Assembly (NCBI GenBank): GCA_020532545.1
Contig: JAJBAW010000015.1
Span: forward strand, 1-54,656
Origin: Candidatus Cloacimonadota bacterium
Lineage (GTDB): Bacteria > Cloacimonadota > Cloacimonadia > Cloacimonadales > Cloacimonadaceae
Reading direction: 5' to 3'
Length of the DNA: 54,656 nt
Shown here: piece after piece, positions 1 to 8,654 of the stretch
Layout of the letters: every line of letters begins with the position of its first letter
Position numbering within the stretch: position 1 is the first letter of the stretch
Position numbers and translations under genes: made by a program
The notes under the pieces: model-generated
The model's input: only the letters and a program-made list of their open reading frames with translations
What the model was told of the DNA's origin: nothing
Database searches by the model: none

Positions 1-308
1 CCACCCAGGGCAGCATCAAAATTTGTGTGCAGGCTGATTAAGGCAATCCGGGATTCGATCATCCTGAGGATCACAGGATTGGTAATGGCTTTCAGGGGAT
101 GAAAGATCAAGGGATGGTGGGTGAGGATGAGATCATAGCCTTCACGGGTGGCATAATCCACAGCATTGGCAGTGGCATCCAGACTGATCAAGACCTTCTT
201 TACCTGGCGCTGGGGCTCTCCGATCAGGAGGCCCACATTGTCCCAGGATTGGGCTAATTCAGCCGGTGCATAGCGCTCCAGATGCTCTAATAAATCGATG
301 ATTTTCAC
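1..308 (-). CDS. Nif3-like dinuclear metal centre protein (5' part; C-terminal part lies beyond the window)
   Basis: The first 102 codons of a Nif3/YbgI (GTP cyclohydrolase I type 2-like) protein, cut by the left edge. The translation begins MKIIDLLEHLERYAP, followed by an SWDNVGLLIG segment typical of the family N-terminus, then the metal-ligand motif LTHHPLIFHP and a second conserved patch ISLHTNFDAA. The family forms hexameric toroids with a dinuclear metal site; its biochemical role is not settled. I chose the GTG at 306-308 because it lies 12 bp after the stop codon of the upstream acyl-CoA synthetase gene and opens the conserved N-terminus. An upstream in-frame GTG is blocked by a TGA. 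It is probably the last gene of a minus-strand operon. Confidence 0.88.
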   Translation of the reverse strand, partial: MKIIDLLEHLERYAPAELAQSWDNVGLLIGEPQRQVKKVLISLDATANAVDYATREGYDLILTHHPLIFHPLKAITNPVILRMIESRIALISLHTNFDAALG

Positions 309-319
309 GAGTGCACGCC

Positions 320-2011
320 CTATTGATAGAGAAAACGTTTGATCTTCTGGGTGGGCGTCTTTTCAAAGGGCTCCTTTTGTTCGACGATCTTGTGCACCTT
401 GGAAAATGATGCCACATTGGCATTCAGCTCTGTACGCAAATCCAGCAGATGTTTTTCGATAAACTTCTCGGTCTGATTCATGCCCATTTTGCTGGTATTG
501 TACAGGTCATCTAACATCTCATAATTCAAGAAGACCCGCGCTACTATGTGTCCTCCACTTTCATAGACCATGGATTCCAGCACTGTTTCTGCTTCATTGA
601 GCTTGGCTTCCACCTCTTCGGCATAGATATTGTCACCATTGGGGCCGATGATCACGTTTTTGATCCTGCCCTTGATGTACAGGTAGTTCTTTTTTGTGAG
701 CAGTCCCAAGTCTCCGGTCTTGAAAAAACCGTCTTTGGTAAAGGCTTCATCGGTACGCTCTTTATCCTTGTAATAGCCCGACATCACGGTGGGACCCTTG
801 ACCTGGATCTCGCCAACCCCGGTTTTAGGATCAGGATTTGCAATGCGTACATCCAGTTCCGGCAAGATCACGCCGGTGGAACGGAACTTTACCGCTGCAG
901 GTCCACTGCCAGCGATCAGAGGGGAAGTTTCGGTGAGTCCATAACCGATGGCATAAGGGAATCCGGCTTCAAAAAGAAAACGCTCCACATCGTGAGAAAG
1001 CAAGGCGCCACCGATGCCAAAGAAGTGTATGCACCCGCCAAAGGTCTTCATCAATTTCTTTCCCGCCACCTTGTGCAAGGCATTGTGTATAAAGGGGAGT
1101 TTATAGAGCTCGCGCATGAGCAGATTCTTGGTGAGTTGAGGATAGATCTGCAATTTGAAGATCTTTTCAATAATCAGCGGCACAGTAAGGATCATGGTGG
1201 GTTTGATCTTCTGCATGGCAGGCACCAAAATCCTGGCCGTGGGCGGTTTGTCCAGATAGTACACACAGGCACCGGTCATCATGGGAATCAAAAAGCCCAA
1301 GGTGAATTCATAGGTATGGGAGAGTGGTAATACCGAAATCAGACGGTCATGTTCATCCACAGGCTGGATGTGCAGCGTGAGCCAGGCATCCTTGACCAGA
1401 TTTTTGTGCGAGAGCATCACACCCTTGGAACTGCCGGTGGTGCCCGAGGTATAGATAATGGCTGCCAGATCATTTTCCTCTGGTGCATTATAGCTAAACC
1501 CCATGGCGTCCATAGCCTTGGCGCGCATACGTTTGAAGGCAGCCTTGCCCTCACGAATAAAATCTACCACATTGTCTTTGGGGAGATTGGGCGGTATTTC
1601 CCTTAAGGTATCAAGATTGAACATCAGCGGGAAAGGATCAAGATCGCTATAACCCACCTTATCGTATTGCGCTTCAGACACAAAGACCGCCTTGGCCGCG
1701 CTGTGCCGGATAATATGCAGGATTTCATTGACATGAAAATCCACCAAAATAGGCACCCCAACTGCTCCCATGGTGGTAATAGCCAGATAGGCCACTCCCC
1801 AATTCGGCATGTTTTGAGATAGAATCGCCACTTTGTCGCCCTTTTGGATGCCGTGATCATGCATCATAACTTGTAGCTCTTTGATGCGCACATCCAGCTC
1901 GGCATAGGTCATGGGGCTTTCATCCACCATCGATAGGGCCGGGCGGTTTGGAAACTTGGCAATAGTAGTATCCAGCATGGCTTTTAACGTGTAAGTTTTT
2001 ATTTCAATCAT
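320..2011 (-). CDS. Long-chain fatty acid--CoA ligase (AMP-forming, ANL superfamily)
   Basis: A 563-residue acyl-CoA synthetase of the FadD/long-chain type. It would activate fatty acids through an acyl-AMP intermediate to acyl-CoA. Visible signatures are the P-loop-like A3 motif YTSGTTGSSKG near residue 190, the A5-type GYGLTETSP near 360, TGDLG near 437 and the GRIKNVII hinge near 452. The length is usual for a stand-alone ligase and there is no signal peptide. The ATG at 2011 has a GAGGAG ribosome site six bases upstream. It lies 55 bp after the flavoprotein gene and 12 bp before the Nif3 gene on the same strand, so co-transcription is likely. The exact acyl substrate cannot be read from the sequence. 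Confidence 0.93.
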   Translation of the reverse strand: MIEIKTYTLKAMLDTTIAKFPNRPALSMVDESPMTYAELDVRIKELQVMMHDHGIQKGDKVAILSQNMPNWGVAYLAITTMGAVGVPILVDFHVNEILHIIRHSAAKAVFVSEAQYDKVGYSDLDPFPLMFNLDTLREIPPNLPKDNVVDFIREGKAAFKRMRAKAMDAMGFSYNAPEENDLAAIIYTSGTTGSSKGVMLSHKNLVKDAWLTLHIQPVDEHDRLISVLPLSHTYEFTLGFLIPMMTGACVYYLDKPPTARILVPAMQKIKPTMILTVPLIIEKIFKLQIYPQLTKNLLMRELYKLPFIHNALHKVAGKKLMKTFGGCIHFFGIGGALLSHDVERFLFEAGFPYAIGYGLTETSPLIAGSGPAAVKFRSTGVILPELDVRIANPDPKTGVGEIQVKGPTVMSGYYKDKERTDEAFTKDGFFKTGDLGLLTKKNYLYIKGRIKNVIIGPNGDNIYAEEVEAKLNEAETVLESMVYESGGHIVARVFLNYEMLDDLYNTSKMGMNQTEKFIEKHLLDLRTELNANVASFSKVHKIVEQKEPFEKTPTQKIKRFLYQ

Positions 2012-2066
2012 AATCTCTCCTCAAGATCCCTTATGTGTTTACAGTATAATCAATATCATTAATAAA

Positions 2067-3239
2067 TCAAATGTCATTCATTGCTGAAAGAGCGGCCAGA
2101 TAGCCGGTGCTGACCGCCATCTGGATACTAAATCCACCAGTTGGAAGAGCATACGCCAGGCTTTCTCCGGCAAAATACAGACCAGGAGTTTTTTGGGACT
2201 GCATACTCCTGGCGGTTACTTCATTGAGCTGAATCCCGCCAAAATCAGACATGGCGCTGACAAGGCTTTCTATATCGCGAATGATGAATTCTCCACCGGT
2301 CAGAAAGGCCCGGAGGCTTTTGCGATGAACAGCGCTAAAGTGTGCCGCTGAGGCGTCTTTGGGGATTTGCAGCTTCAGCAGAATCGCCTCACAAAGACTC
2401 TTGGGTAAAGCCAGCATTTGCAGGATGCTGCTGATCTGTTTCTTAGGATAGCTTTGCAAGAGCTCGAACAATCTGTCCTGGGGGTCGAAAACCAGACGAA
2501 TGGTCTGCCCGGGCTGCATTCTGCGGGAATTGTCCAGGATCAAGGGCCCGCTCAGGCCTTGATGGGTGAAAAGCAGGTCTCCCTGAAAGCGGTCTTTGCC
2601 GATGATCAGTGTGCTTGGGGATAAGGATATTCCAGCGCAGCTGTCAAAGGGAGGGTAATTCCGGATACGTACTGAGGCCAAAGCAGGAACCGGTGCCAGG
2701 ACCTGATGCCCCAGCTTTTGGGCAATCCTGTAAGAAAAGCCATCACTACCGGTATCTGGCCAGGCCGCTCCACCTGAAGCCAGGATCACCTTTTCTGCTT
2801 TGATGGTGGCGTTGCCCACCTTGAGCAGGAAACCTGTGCCTTGAGGGCTAATATCTTGCACCATGGAGCTGTAGTTGATCTTGGTCCCTCTTATTTGCAC
2901 GAGATTCACCAGAGTGTCACGCACATCGGCAGATCTCATGCTTTTGGGGAAGACTTTGCCATCTTCGCGGACAAAAGCCGGACAGGAGTTTTCCTCTAAA
3001 AGCTGCATAAAAGCTGTATTGTCAAAAGCATAGAAAGCGGGCTTCAGCCAGGTGCGAAACTCTCCCAGAGCAGAGAGGAATTCAGCTTTGGGCAGGGCAT
3101 TTGTGAAGTTACACTGTCCGCTGCCGGAAAGCAGCAGTTTCTTGCCACAGAAGGCATTGCGCTCATAGATCTGCGCAGCTTTGCCACAGGCCAGAGCAGC
3201 TCCCAAAGCCGCAGGTCCGCCTCCCACGATCGCAATCAT
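2067..3239 (-). CDS. NAD(P)/FAD-dependent oxidoreductase, BaiN/HI0933 family
   Basis: A 390-residue flavoprotein with an N-terminal Rossmann FAD motif (IAIVGGGPAALGAALA) and the family hallmark GKKLLLSGSGQCNFTN near residue 32. The C-terminal FAD contact YFAGESLAYALPTGG is also present near residue 355. The family includes BaiN, implicated in bile-acid dehydroxylation, and many conserved uncharacterised oxidoreductases, so the substrate is unknown. Full length for the family. The ATG overlaps the TGA of a 27-codon upstream reading frame (ATGA), which suggests translational coupling. Downstream on the same strand lie the acyl-CoA synthetase and Nif3 genes. Confidence 0.92.
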   Translation of the reverse strand: MIAIVGGGPAALGAALACGKAAQIYERNAFCGKKLLLSGSGQCNFTNALPKAEFLSALGEFRTWLKPAFYAFDNTAFMQLLEENSCPAFVREDGKVFPKSMRSADVRDTLVNLVQIRGTKINYSSMVQDISPQGTGFLLKVGNATIKAEKVILASGGAAWPDTGSDGFSYRIAQKLGHQVLAPVPALASVRIRNYPPFDSCAGISLSPSTLIIGKDRFQGDLLFTHQGLSGPLILDNSRRMQPGQTIRLVFDPQDRLFELLQSYPKKQISSILQMLALPKSLCEAILLKLQIPKDASAAHFSAVHRKSLRAFLTGGEFIIRDIESLVSAMSDFGGIQLNEVTARSMQSQKTPGLYFAGESLAYALPTGGFSIQMAVSTGYLAALSAMNDI

Positions 3240-3319
3240 ATCCCTAAGTCAAGCTCCCAAAACGGTGTCTTGATAGAGCCTGTAAGGCAGGCCATGCCCT
3301 TTGCTAACAGCTTTTTCAT
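3236..3319 (-). CDS. Possible 27-residue leader ORF coupled to the flavoprotein gene
   Basis: A short frame, ATG at 3319 to TGA at 3236, translates to a basic-hydrophobic peptide beginning MKKLLAKGMACL. An AGGAG sequence lies about eight bases before its ATG, and its TGA overlaps the ATG of the next gene as ATGA. This is the classic arrangement for translational coupling. It has no recognisable family. It could be a leader peptide, the remnant of a degraded gene, or chance. The 250 bp from here to the start of xth holds nothing else I can support; both divergent promoters must lie there. Confidence 0.35.
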   Translation of the reverse strand: MKKLLAKGMACLTGSIKTPFWELDLGI

Positions 3320-3571
3320 CTTACCAGCTCCTAATAATTCAGTTCTGAACATCATCTACAGTCCGGGCAACATAGCCAAAAGGGATGTCGACGCGGGCTG
3401 AAATTTACGATTTTAATACAGAAACTCAACTTAGTTCAGTGCTGGATTCTTGTCAAGATGGATTCGCAGATTTTGGGTCTTGACAAAATATCGCCTGGAT
3501 ATTTTGCTAACAAATAGCTGGATTATAGTATCCGGTTAGACTATAAGATAAAGAACAAGAATGAGGAACAG

Positions 3572-4345
3572 ATGAAACTTAAGCTATGGAGCTGGAATGT
3601 AAACGGCCTGCGGGCGGTGCTGAAGAAAGATTTTATCCAGATAATCAAGGAATCGGGAGTCGATATCGTAGGTCTGCAAGAAACCAAACTGCAGGATCAT
3701 CAGATACCCGAAGATATGCAGGAATTAGATGAGTATCACCTGTATTGGTCTCACGCCGAGCGTAAGGGTTACTCTGGAACTGCTCTGCTTAGTCAGATCA
3801 AACCCCTGAAATTTGAGGACGCTTTTGGGGTGGAGGAATTTGACAATGAGGGGCGCATAAATATCGCTGAATACGAGCATTTTATCTTCTTCAATATCTA
3901 TTTCCCCAATGGCCAATCTGGCGATGAACGACTGGATTATAAGCTCAGATTTTATGATAAAGCCCTGGAAATCATGCAAGATAAGCGCAAGACGGGAAAG
4001 ATGATCCTCGTGGCTGGAGATTACAATACCGCTCACAAAGCCATTGATCTGGCCAATCCCAAGGCCAATGAAAAGACCTCTGGCTTTTTGCCGGTGGAAC
4101 GGGCCTGGCTCGACAAAATCGTGGATCTGGGCTGGGTGGATACCTTCCGGGATTTTGACCGGTCCCCAGAGCAATACTCCTGGTGGAGCTACAGAACCAA
4201 TGCCCGGCCGCGCAATGTAGGCTGGAGAATCGATTATTTCTTTGTGGATAAAGAGCACAGAAATCAGATCACAGACGCTGGCATCCGCCAGGACGTGATG
4301 GGTTCAGATCACTGTCCGGTCTATGTAGAGCTTACTTTGCCTTAA
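3572..4345 (+). CDS. xth: Exodeoxyribonuclease III (AP endonuclease, ExoA/Xth family)
   Basis: A 257-residue exonuclease III-family enzyme for base-excision repair: it incises 5' of abasic sites and trims 3' blocks. The catalytic signatures of the EEP fold are all present: WNVNGLRA at the N-terminus, LQETKLQD (metal-binding Glu, near residue 36), the GYSGTA loop, AGDYNTAH (catalytic Asp and Asn, near 149) and the terminal GSDHCPV (Asp-His). Length is typical. A GAGGA ribosome site precedes the ATG. It is transcribed away from the flavoprotein operon and its 3' end overlaps the convergent CAP-protein gene by 14 bp. Confidence 0.96.
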   Translation: MKLKLWSWNVNGLRAVLKKDFIQIIKESGVDIVGLQETKLQDHQIPEDMQELDEYHLYWSHAERKGYSGTALLSQIKPLKFEDAFGVEEFDNEGRINIAEYEHFIFFNIYFPNGQSGDERLDYKLRFYDKALEIMQDKRKTGKMILVAGDYNTAHKAIDLANPKANEKTSGFLPVERAWLDKIVDLGWVDTFRDFDRSPEQYSWWSYRTNARPRNVGWRIDYFFVDKEHRNQITDAGIRQDVMGSDHCPVYVELTLP

Positions 4346-5123
4346 GAACGATCCCTTCGGGAAAATAGCCATTGTCAAAGCCAAAACAGAGCTTGTAATC
4401 GCCACTTCCGGCCTCGAGTGGGACGAGAATATCAAATTTGGATGCGGAAACCCATTCCAATTTGAGCGGTTGAGCTCCCACCATCTCCTGCTTTTCGGAA
4501 ACTTTGAAAGTCTTGGTCCGGTCTGGATAGATCAGCGTGCAGCTCAGGCGATCGCGCTGGTTTGGAGAAAGATACTCAAAGCTGACGCGGTAAGGTTTCT
4601 GGATGCTGATCTCCTTGGATACTTCTGTTTTGATTTTGACCAGCGGAGTGGCAAAGTTTTGTGTGGCATACAAAGTGTTGGCATCTCTTACTATGCCCAC
4701 TCCCAGATGAGTGTAATCCGGATGCAGGATATTTTCCCTATGGCTGGGAGAATTCATCCAACCCGCTACCAATTCCTGAGGGGTAAAGGTGCCGGCGCTA
4801 TTACGGAATCTGCCGATATTTTCGCCCACACAGGATACCACCAGTGTAGGATAGTAATGCTTGCGTCTATCGGCTATGTCATAGCCTTGAGGATCGCGAT
4901 GCGCAAAGAAATTGCGCTGTTGCATGTTTTGGGAATGGTAACGCGCCAATTTTACCAGGCCGGGTTCGTAGATTAGTGGTCTTAAGGAATATCGGGTTCT
5001 TTCTACATTTGTAAGCCGCCAGACTTCTTTTTCAAAGTTTTCAATGCTCATGGTCTTGGTCTTTGCCGGCAAAGCGCCCATTGTAAGTGCTAAAGTCAAT
5101 AAAATTAGTAGCCATTTCTTCAT
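4332..5123 (-). CDS. Secreted CAP-domain (SCP/PR1-like) protein
   Basis: A 263-residue exported protein. It has a signal peptide (MKKWLLILLTLALTMGALPA), then a CAP/SCP domain over about residues 30-160, recognisable from LTNVERTRY, the HSQNM helix, GENIG, the HRENIL motif and YATQNF. The remaining ~100 residues look like a beta-rich domain I do not recognise. Bacterial CAP proteins are secreted or periplasmic; their activity is mostly unknown, with some proposed as proteases or lipid binders. The ATG at 5123 has an AGGAG site seven bases upstream. It follows the DUF5683-like gene by 15 bp, probably in one operon, and converges on xth with a 14-bp 3' overlap. Confidence 0.9.
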   Translation of the reverse strand: MKKWLLILLTLALTMGALPAKTKTMSIENFEKEVWRLTNVERTRYSLRPLIYEPGLVKLARYHSQNMQQRNFFAHRDPQGYDIADRRKHYYPTLVVSCVGENIGRFRNSAGTFTPQELVAGWMNSPSHRENILHPDYTHLGVGIVRDANTLYATQNFATPLVKIKTEVSKEISIQKPYRVSFEYLSPNQRDRLSCTLIYPDRTKTFKVSEKQEMVGAQPLKLEWVSASKFDILVPLEAGSGDYKLCFGFDNGYFPEGIVLKAK

Positions 5124-5138
5124 TAGTGTCTCCTTTGG

Positions 5139-5573
5139 TTAGAACGTAAATTGTAAAGCCAGGGTTTCATCTTCAAAGCGAAGCCGCAGCTTGTTTTTTT
5201 GGGATTCAAAATCGGCCAGATGCGCATCCACATAGGCGTCCAATACACTGAGGGCAGCGGTAATTCCGATCCACCAGATGTCACTGGTACGTTTATCTTT
5301 GAACTCATCTGCCTGCTGCCGGTAGCGCTGTGTGAGATAGAGATCTGTACTGGAGGATGCTTTGGATTTGTAGTCCTCCATCTTGGAATCATGATAGATA
5401 GCTGTGCCGATAAGATAGGATTGCAAACCGATCACTACAGAAGCCTTGACATAAGCCTGGTTGTAGAGCTGTCCTCCGCCTGGGATAAAAGCAGAATACA
5501 GCATGGCATGGGTGGGATTCACACCGCAAAGAGCCGTCACCCACAATAAGGGAATTATTATTAATCTTTTCAA
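5139..5573 (-). CDS. DUF5683-like envelope protein
   Basis: A 144-residue protein with an N-terminal hydrophobic signal. A small-residue/aromatic segment (SAFIPGGGQLYNQ) follows near residue 28, typical of DUF5683-type proteins in FCB bacteria. A hydrophobic stretch lies near 45-60, then a charged Tyr/Arg-rich region, another membrane-like segment (WWIGITAALSVLDAYVDAHL) and a beta-strand end closing in Phe. The function is unknown. Translation appears to start at TTG (5571-5573), preceded by GAGG seven bases upstream; there is no in-frame ATG at this position. It is co-directional with the CAP-protein gene, 15 bp away. Confidence 0.72.
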   Translation of the reverse strand: MKRLIIIPLLWVTALCGVNPTHAMLYSAFIPGGGQLYNQAYVKASVVIGLQSYLIGTAIYHDSKMEDYKSKASSSTDLYLTQRYRQQADEFKDKRTSDIWWIGITAALSVLDAYVDAHLADFESQKNKLRLRFEDETLALQFTF

Positions 5574-5663
5574 TTATCAGCCTCAATCTCGATTTGTGAT
5601 CACTCTCTTGAGGATCTGAATAGTGTCAAGCAGAAAATGCTTTTTTCCACCTTTTCCTGACGC

Positions 5664-5757
5664 TGTAGGGGCGTTGGGCCTAACGCCCGAAAACTCGTTG
5701 ACCATGTTGCGAGGGAGGGATGGAGGTATGGATGGGGCTTTCGCCCAAAGCCCCTAC
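5664..5757. repeat. Two copies of a GTAGGGG-type palindromic repeat
   Basis: Positions 5667-5690 carry GTAGGGGCGTTGGGCCTAAC followed by GCCC (stem GGGCGTT/AACGCCC). Positions 5734-5754 carry the inverted relative, with stem GGGGCTTT/AAAGCCCC around CGCCC. A third copy occurs at 51612-51640. The second copy directly follows the stop codon of the minus-strand barrel gene and could help terminate its transcript, although there is no clear T-tract. Confidence 0.6.
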
Positions 5758-6818
5758 TAAAACACCTCACGGGCATTGATGATGAAATTCACGGAATCTT
5801 CTCCAAAACCTATATCTGCCCGCAGATTCAGACGTTCCTGCGGTAAAATGGAGAAGCGAAGGCCTGCTCCGGCCGAGAAATGCCAATCCTTGAGCCTGAT
5901 CAGATCAAAATCACTGGCCACCTGCCCGGTTTCGCCAAAGAGCACAAAGCCAATGCGTTGGGAAAACTTCCCTGAAAAAGGAAAGATGCGATCTTCGATC
6001 CTCTGGCTGATGCGGACTTTATCGATAAACCGCTTGGAATCGTAGGCTCTGAGACGAGCACCCAATTCTGGATACAGATAGTAGGGCACCTGCCCGGAAT
6101 TGATTTCCAGATCGCTTTGAACTGCTAAGACCTGCTCCTGCCCTATTGGCAGATAAAAGCGCGCATCGTATTTACTGGTCTGAAAATCAAAATCACTACC
6201 CAAGGCGTCATCGTGCCACAATTGTTTGCTCTCCAGCCTCAAGCCCTGGCGCGGGAAAAAGCTGCCATCACTGCTGTCATATTTCAGCGAAAAGCCCAGC
6301 CCAGAGTGAAAGCTATCCTGCTTACCCAGCATATCTGTGCTCTCAAACATGCCTCCAGGCTGCACTTTTGTAGCTTTGTGCCAGCCCAGAGCCGAGATCA
6401 GGGCCACACTCAGGGAATAGTCCAGATTCCTGCGCAAAATGAATTCTGCCGAATATTGATTTGAAGTAAAAGGCTCTGAAATTTCTTGATCGGCAAAATT
6501 CCCCAGACCGTAAAAGGAATCCGGCCAAGAGCGGAAGAGCAGATCAGATTCTACTTCCCAATCGTGATAAACAAATCTGGGTATGATCACAAACAGGAAT
6601 TGTTTATTTTGCGAGTAGATGGTATTGCCCAGTACGCCAAATTCCATCTTTTCTGCCTCAGACTCTGCTTCGCTGATCTCATACTTGAAAAAACTGAAGG
6701 CCCCTATCATTATCTTCGTCTCGGAAGAATAGGCCAAATAAGGATAGGCCGTGAAACTTGTCCTGGCTAAGAGCAGCGTCCAAGGCATGAGCAGCAGAAT
6801 GAGAATGTATCTTTTCAT
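5757..6818 (-). CDS. Omp85/BamA-type surface-antigen beta-barrel without POTRA domains
   Basis: A 353-residue outer-membrane protein. After a signal peptide (MKRYILILLLMPWTLLLA) the whole sequence is alternating beta-strand. The C-terminal two thirds match the bacterial surface antigen barrel: a YDSSDGSFFPRQGLRLE strand near residue 180, ARLRAYDSKRF near 258, GKFSQRIGFVLFGETG, then AGAGLRFSI and a terminal Phe. No POTRA repeats precede the barrel, so this is not BamA itself (about 750-850 residues). The conserved (V/L)RG(F/Y) lid motif reads RAY here. The family inserts or translocates proteins or lipids across the outer membrane; the role of short members is unknown. An AGGAA site lies six bases before the ATG. 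Confidence 0.85.
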   Translation of the reverse strand: MKRYILILLLMPWTLLLARTSFTAYPYLAYSSETKIMIGAFSFFKYEISEAESEAEKMEFGVLGNTIYSQNKQFLFVIIPRFVYHDWEVESDLLFRSWPDSFYGLGNFADQEISEPFTSNQYSAEFILRRNLDYSLSVALISALGWHKATKVQPGGMFESTDMLGKQDSFHSGLGFSLKYDSSDGSFFPRQGLRLESKQLWHDDALGSDFDFQTSKYDARFYLPIGQEQVLAVQSDLEINSGQVPYYLYPELGARLRAYDSKRFIDKVRISQRIEDRIFPFSGKFSQRIGFVLFGETGQVASDFDLIRLKDWHFSAGAGLRFSILPQERLNLRADIGFGEDSVNFIINAREVF

Positions 6819-7046
6819 ATCTATTTCCTGTTGATTATTAATTGTATATTCACATAATAGCCAGTACCGCGCTTCAGCCTAAGCTGAATTTTACTTTACA
6901 AAATTCCAGAGCATTGAAAATTGGTATCTTGATTTTTAAACTTGGTTTTGGCGCTTTCGCTATATCTTATAGTCAACAGACATCAATAGCAAAAGGATTT
7001 TTATTTTTAGCAGTCGACAGAAAATCTTTGTACTAAGGAGATAACA

Positions 7047-8510
7047 ATGAAAGTAGTAAAGAGTCTCGTAATATTGCTGATGCTCATCAGTTTCAGCAGT
7101 TGCGCACAGGCCAAAGGCGGCATGCTGATGGCCGATGGCAGAAGCCCTGTAGTGCAGGTAGTCCGCGATGTGCGTGAGGCAGTAGTGCAGATCAAGGTGG
7201 AAGCCACCGTGAATGTAAAAACAAACCGTAGTCCCTTTTTTGATGACGATTTTTTCAAGTTCTTCTTCCCCTCACCCCAGCAACAGCAAAGGCCTGTAAG
7301 CTCGATGGGAAGCGGATTTATTTATGAATATCACCCCTCCACCCGGGAAGCTTTTATCATGACAAACAATCATGTGGCAGAGCGCGGGCAGGAAGGCAAG
7401 ATCACCGTAACCATGGCCGACAAAAAGACCTATATAGCCAGCGTGGTGGGCTTGGACTCCAATACCGACGTGGCCGTGATCAAAATCAAAATAGATGAAA
7501 AAGACACAATTACCGTAGCTCCTCTGGGAGATTCTTCTATCTTGGAAATCGGTGAATGGGCCATCGCCATCGGAAATCCCTTTGCCGAAGGATTGGATCG
7601 CACCGTGACTTTGGGCGTGGTTTCCGCTCTGGGTAGATACGACATCATTCAGGGAGCCAATTCCCCGCTTTATCAAGACTTTATCCAAACCGACGCGGCC
7701 ATCAATCCCGGCAATAGCGGAGGTCCGCTGCTCAATATTGACGGCAAAGTAATCGGCATCAATACCGCTATTGCCAGCAACAGCGGAGGCAATATCGGCA
7801 TCGGTTTTGCCATTCCCATCAATCTGGCCAAGCGCGTGGTGGATGATCTGGTGGCCAACGGCAAAGTGCAACGTGCCTACATCGGGATTTTGCCTCAGGA
7901 AATCACCCCGGATCTCGTCGAAGCCTTTCATCTGGCGGAAGTATCCGGAGTCTTGATCGCCAAAGTGGAAGCTGATAGTCCTGCAGAGCTTGCCGGATTC
8001 AAGACCGGAGATGTAATCCTGGAAATCGATGGTGAAAGAGTGATCAATGTAGCCAGATTCCGAATTGCCATCGCCACCGCCAAAATTGGAAGCAAGATTC
8101 CCATCAAAATCCTGAGGGACGACAAAGAAAAGACCCTCCAGATCAAGCTGGAAGCCTTCCCTGAAGACAGCGTAGCCGCCGTAAAAGAAAACGGCACCCA
8201 GACAGCGGTTTCCACAGGTTTTGGCGTGGAAGATATCGATAGCCCGCTGGCCAAACGCCTGAGCATCAATTCCGACAAAGGAGTGGTGGTAAGCTCTGTG
8301 GAGCCCAATACCCCCGCTGCCAGAGCAGGTCTTGAAGTTGGCTTCGTCATCATCGAAATCGATGGCACCCCAGTAAATACAGTTGGTGAATTCCGCAGTG
8401 TGCTGGCCGAGGCCAAACTGCGCATGGAAAAGGAAAAACGCAATATTATTCGCATCTATGTGCTGGATCGCAATCAGGTTCCGCAATTTAGAGTGCTGCG
8501 TTTTGAATAG
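7047..8510 (+). CDS. degP: Serine protease Do/HtrA (DegP-like), two PDZ domains
   Basis: A 487-residue periplasmic quality-control protease. It has an N-terminal export signal with an FSSC segment that could act as a lipobox, or cleavage after AQA. The trypsin-like domain carries the triad His109 (NNHVAE), Asp141 (NTDVAVI) and Ser224 (NPGNSGGPL). A first PDZ (about residues 275-365) includes PAELAGFKTGDVILEI. A second, near 390-480, includes PAARAGLEVGFVIIEI. Length and order match DegP/DegQ. An AAGGAG ribosome site lies six bases before the ATG, and a strong terminator follows at 8534. It is divergent from the Omp85 gene, a natural partnership since HtrA clears misfolded barrels, though co-regulation is only inferred. 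Confidence 0.96.
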   Translation: MKVVKSLVILLMLISFSSCAQAKGGMLMADGRSPVVQVVRDVREAVVQIKVEATVNVKTNRSPFFDDDFFKFFFPSPQQQQRPVSSMGSGFIYEYHPSTREAFIMTNNHVAERGQEGKITVTMADKKTYIASVVGLDSNTDVAVIKIKIDEKDTITVAPLGDSSILEIGEWAIAIGNPFAEGLDRTVTLGVVSALGRYDIIQGANSPLYQDFIQTDAAINPGNSGGPLLNIDGKVIGINTAIASNSGGNIGIGFAIPINLAKRVVDDLVANGKVQRAYIGILPQEITPDLVEAFHLAEVSGVLIAKVEADSPAELAGFKTGDVILEIDGERVINVARFRIAIATAKIGSKIPIKILRDDKEKTLQIKLEAFPEDSVAAVKENGTQTAVSTGFGVEDIDSPLAKRLSINSDKGVVVSSVEPNTPAARAGLEVGFVIIEIDGTPVNTVGEFRSVLAEAKLRMEKEKRNIIRIYVLDRNQVPQFRVLRFE

Positions 8511-8533
8511 ATAAGAGCAAATCTTTTGCACAT

Positions 8534-8570
8534 AAAGCTGGATGCCCGAAGGGGGTGTCCAGCTTTTTTT
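8534..8570 (+). terminator. Rho-independent terminator after degP
   Basis: Stem AAGCTGGA/TCCAGCTT with a GC-rich loop, followed directly by a run of seven T, 24 bp after the protease stop codon. Confidence 0.88.
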
Positions 8571-8654
8571 CCTTAAATAGTGAAACAAAGTAGCGGGATT
8601 GGCAGAGATTCTTTAAGGTCAATCCCTGCGCTCGGAATGACCTGCTTTGAGATA

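Noticed and set aside
4332-4345. Functional antisense overlap between xth and the CAP-protein gene
   Set aside because: A 14-bp convergent 3' overlap is common in compact genomes and needs no special explanation.
7272-8588. A 438-codon minus-strand open frame opposite degP
   Set aside because: It is a shadow of the HtrA coding frame: catalytic and PDZ motifs are on the plus strand, and the antisense translation has no recognisable domain or ribosome site.
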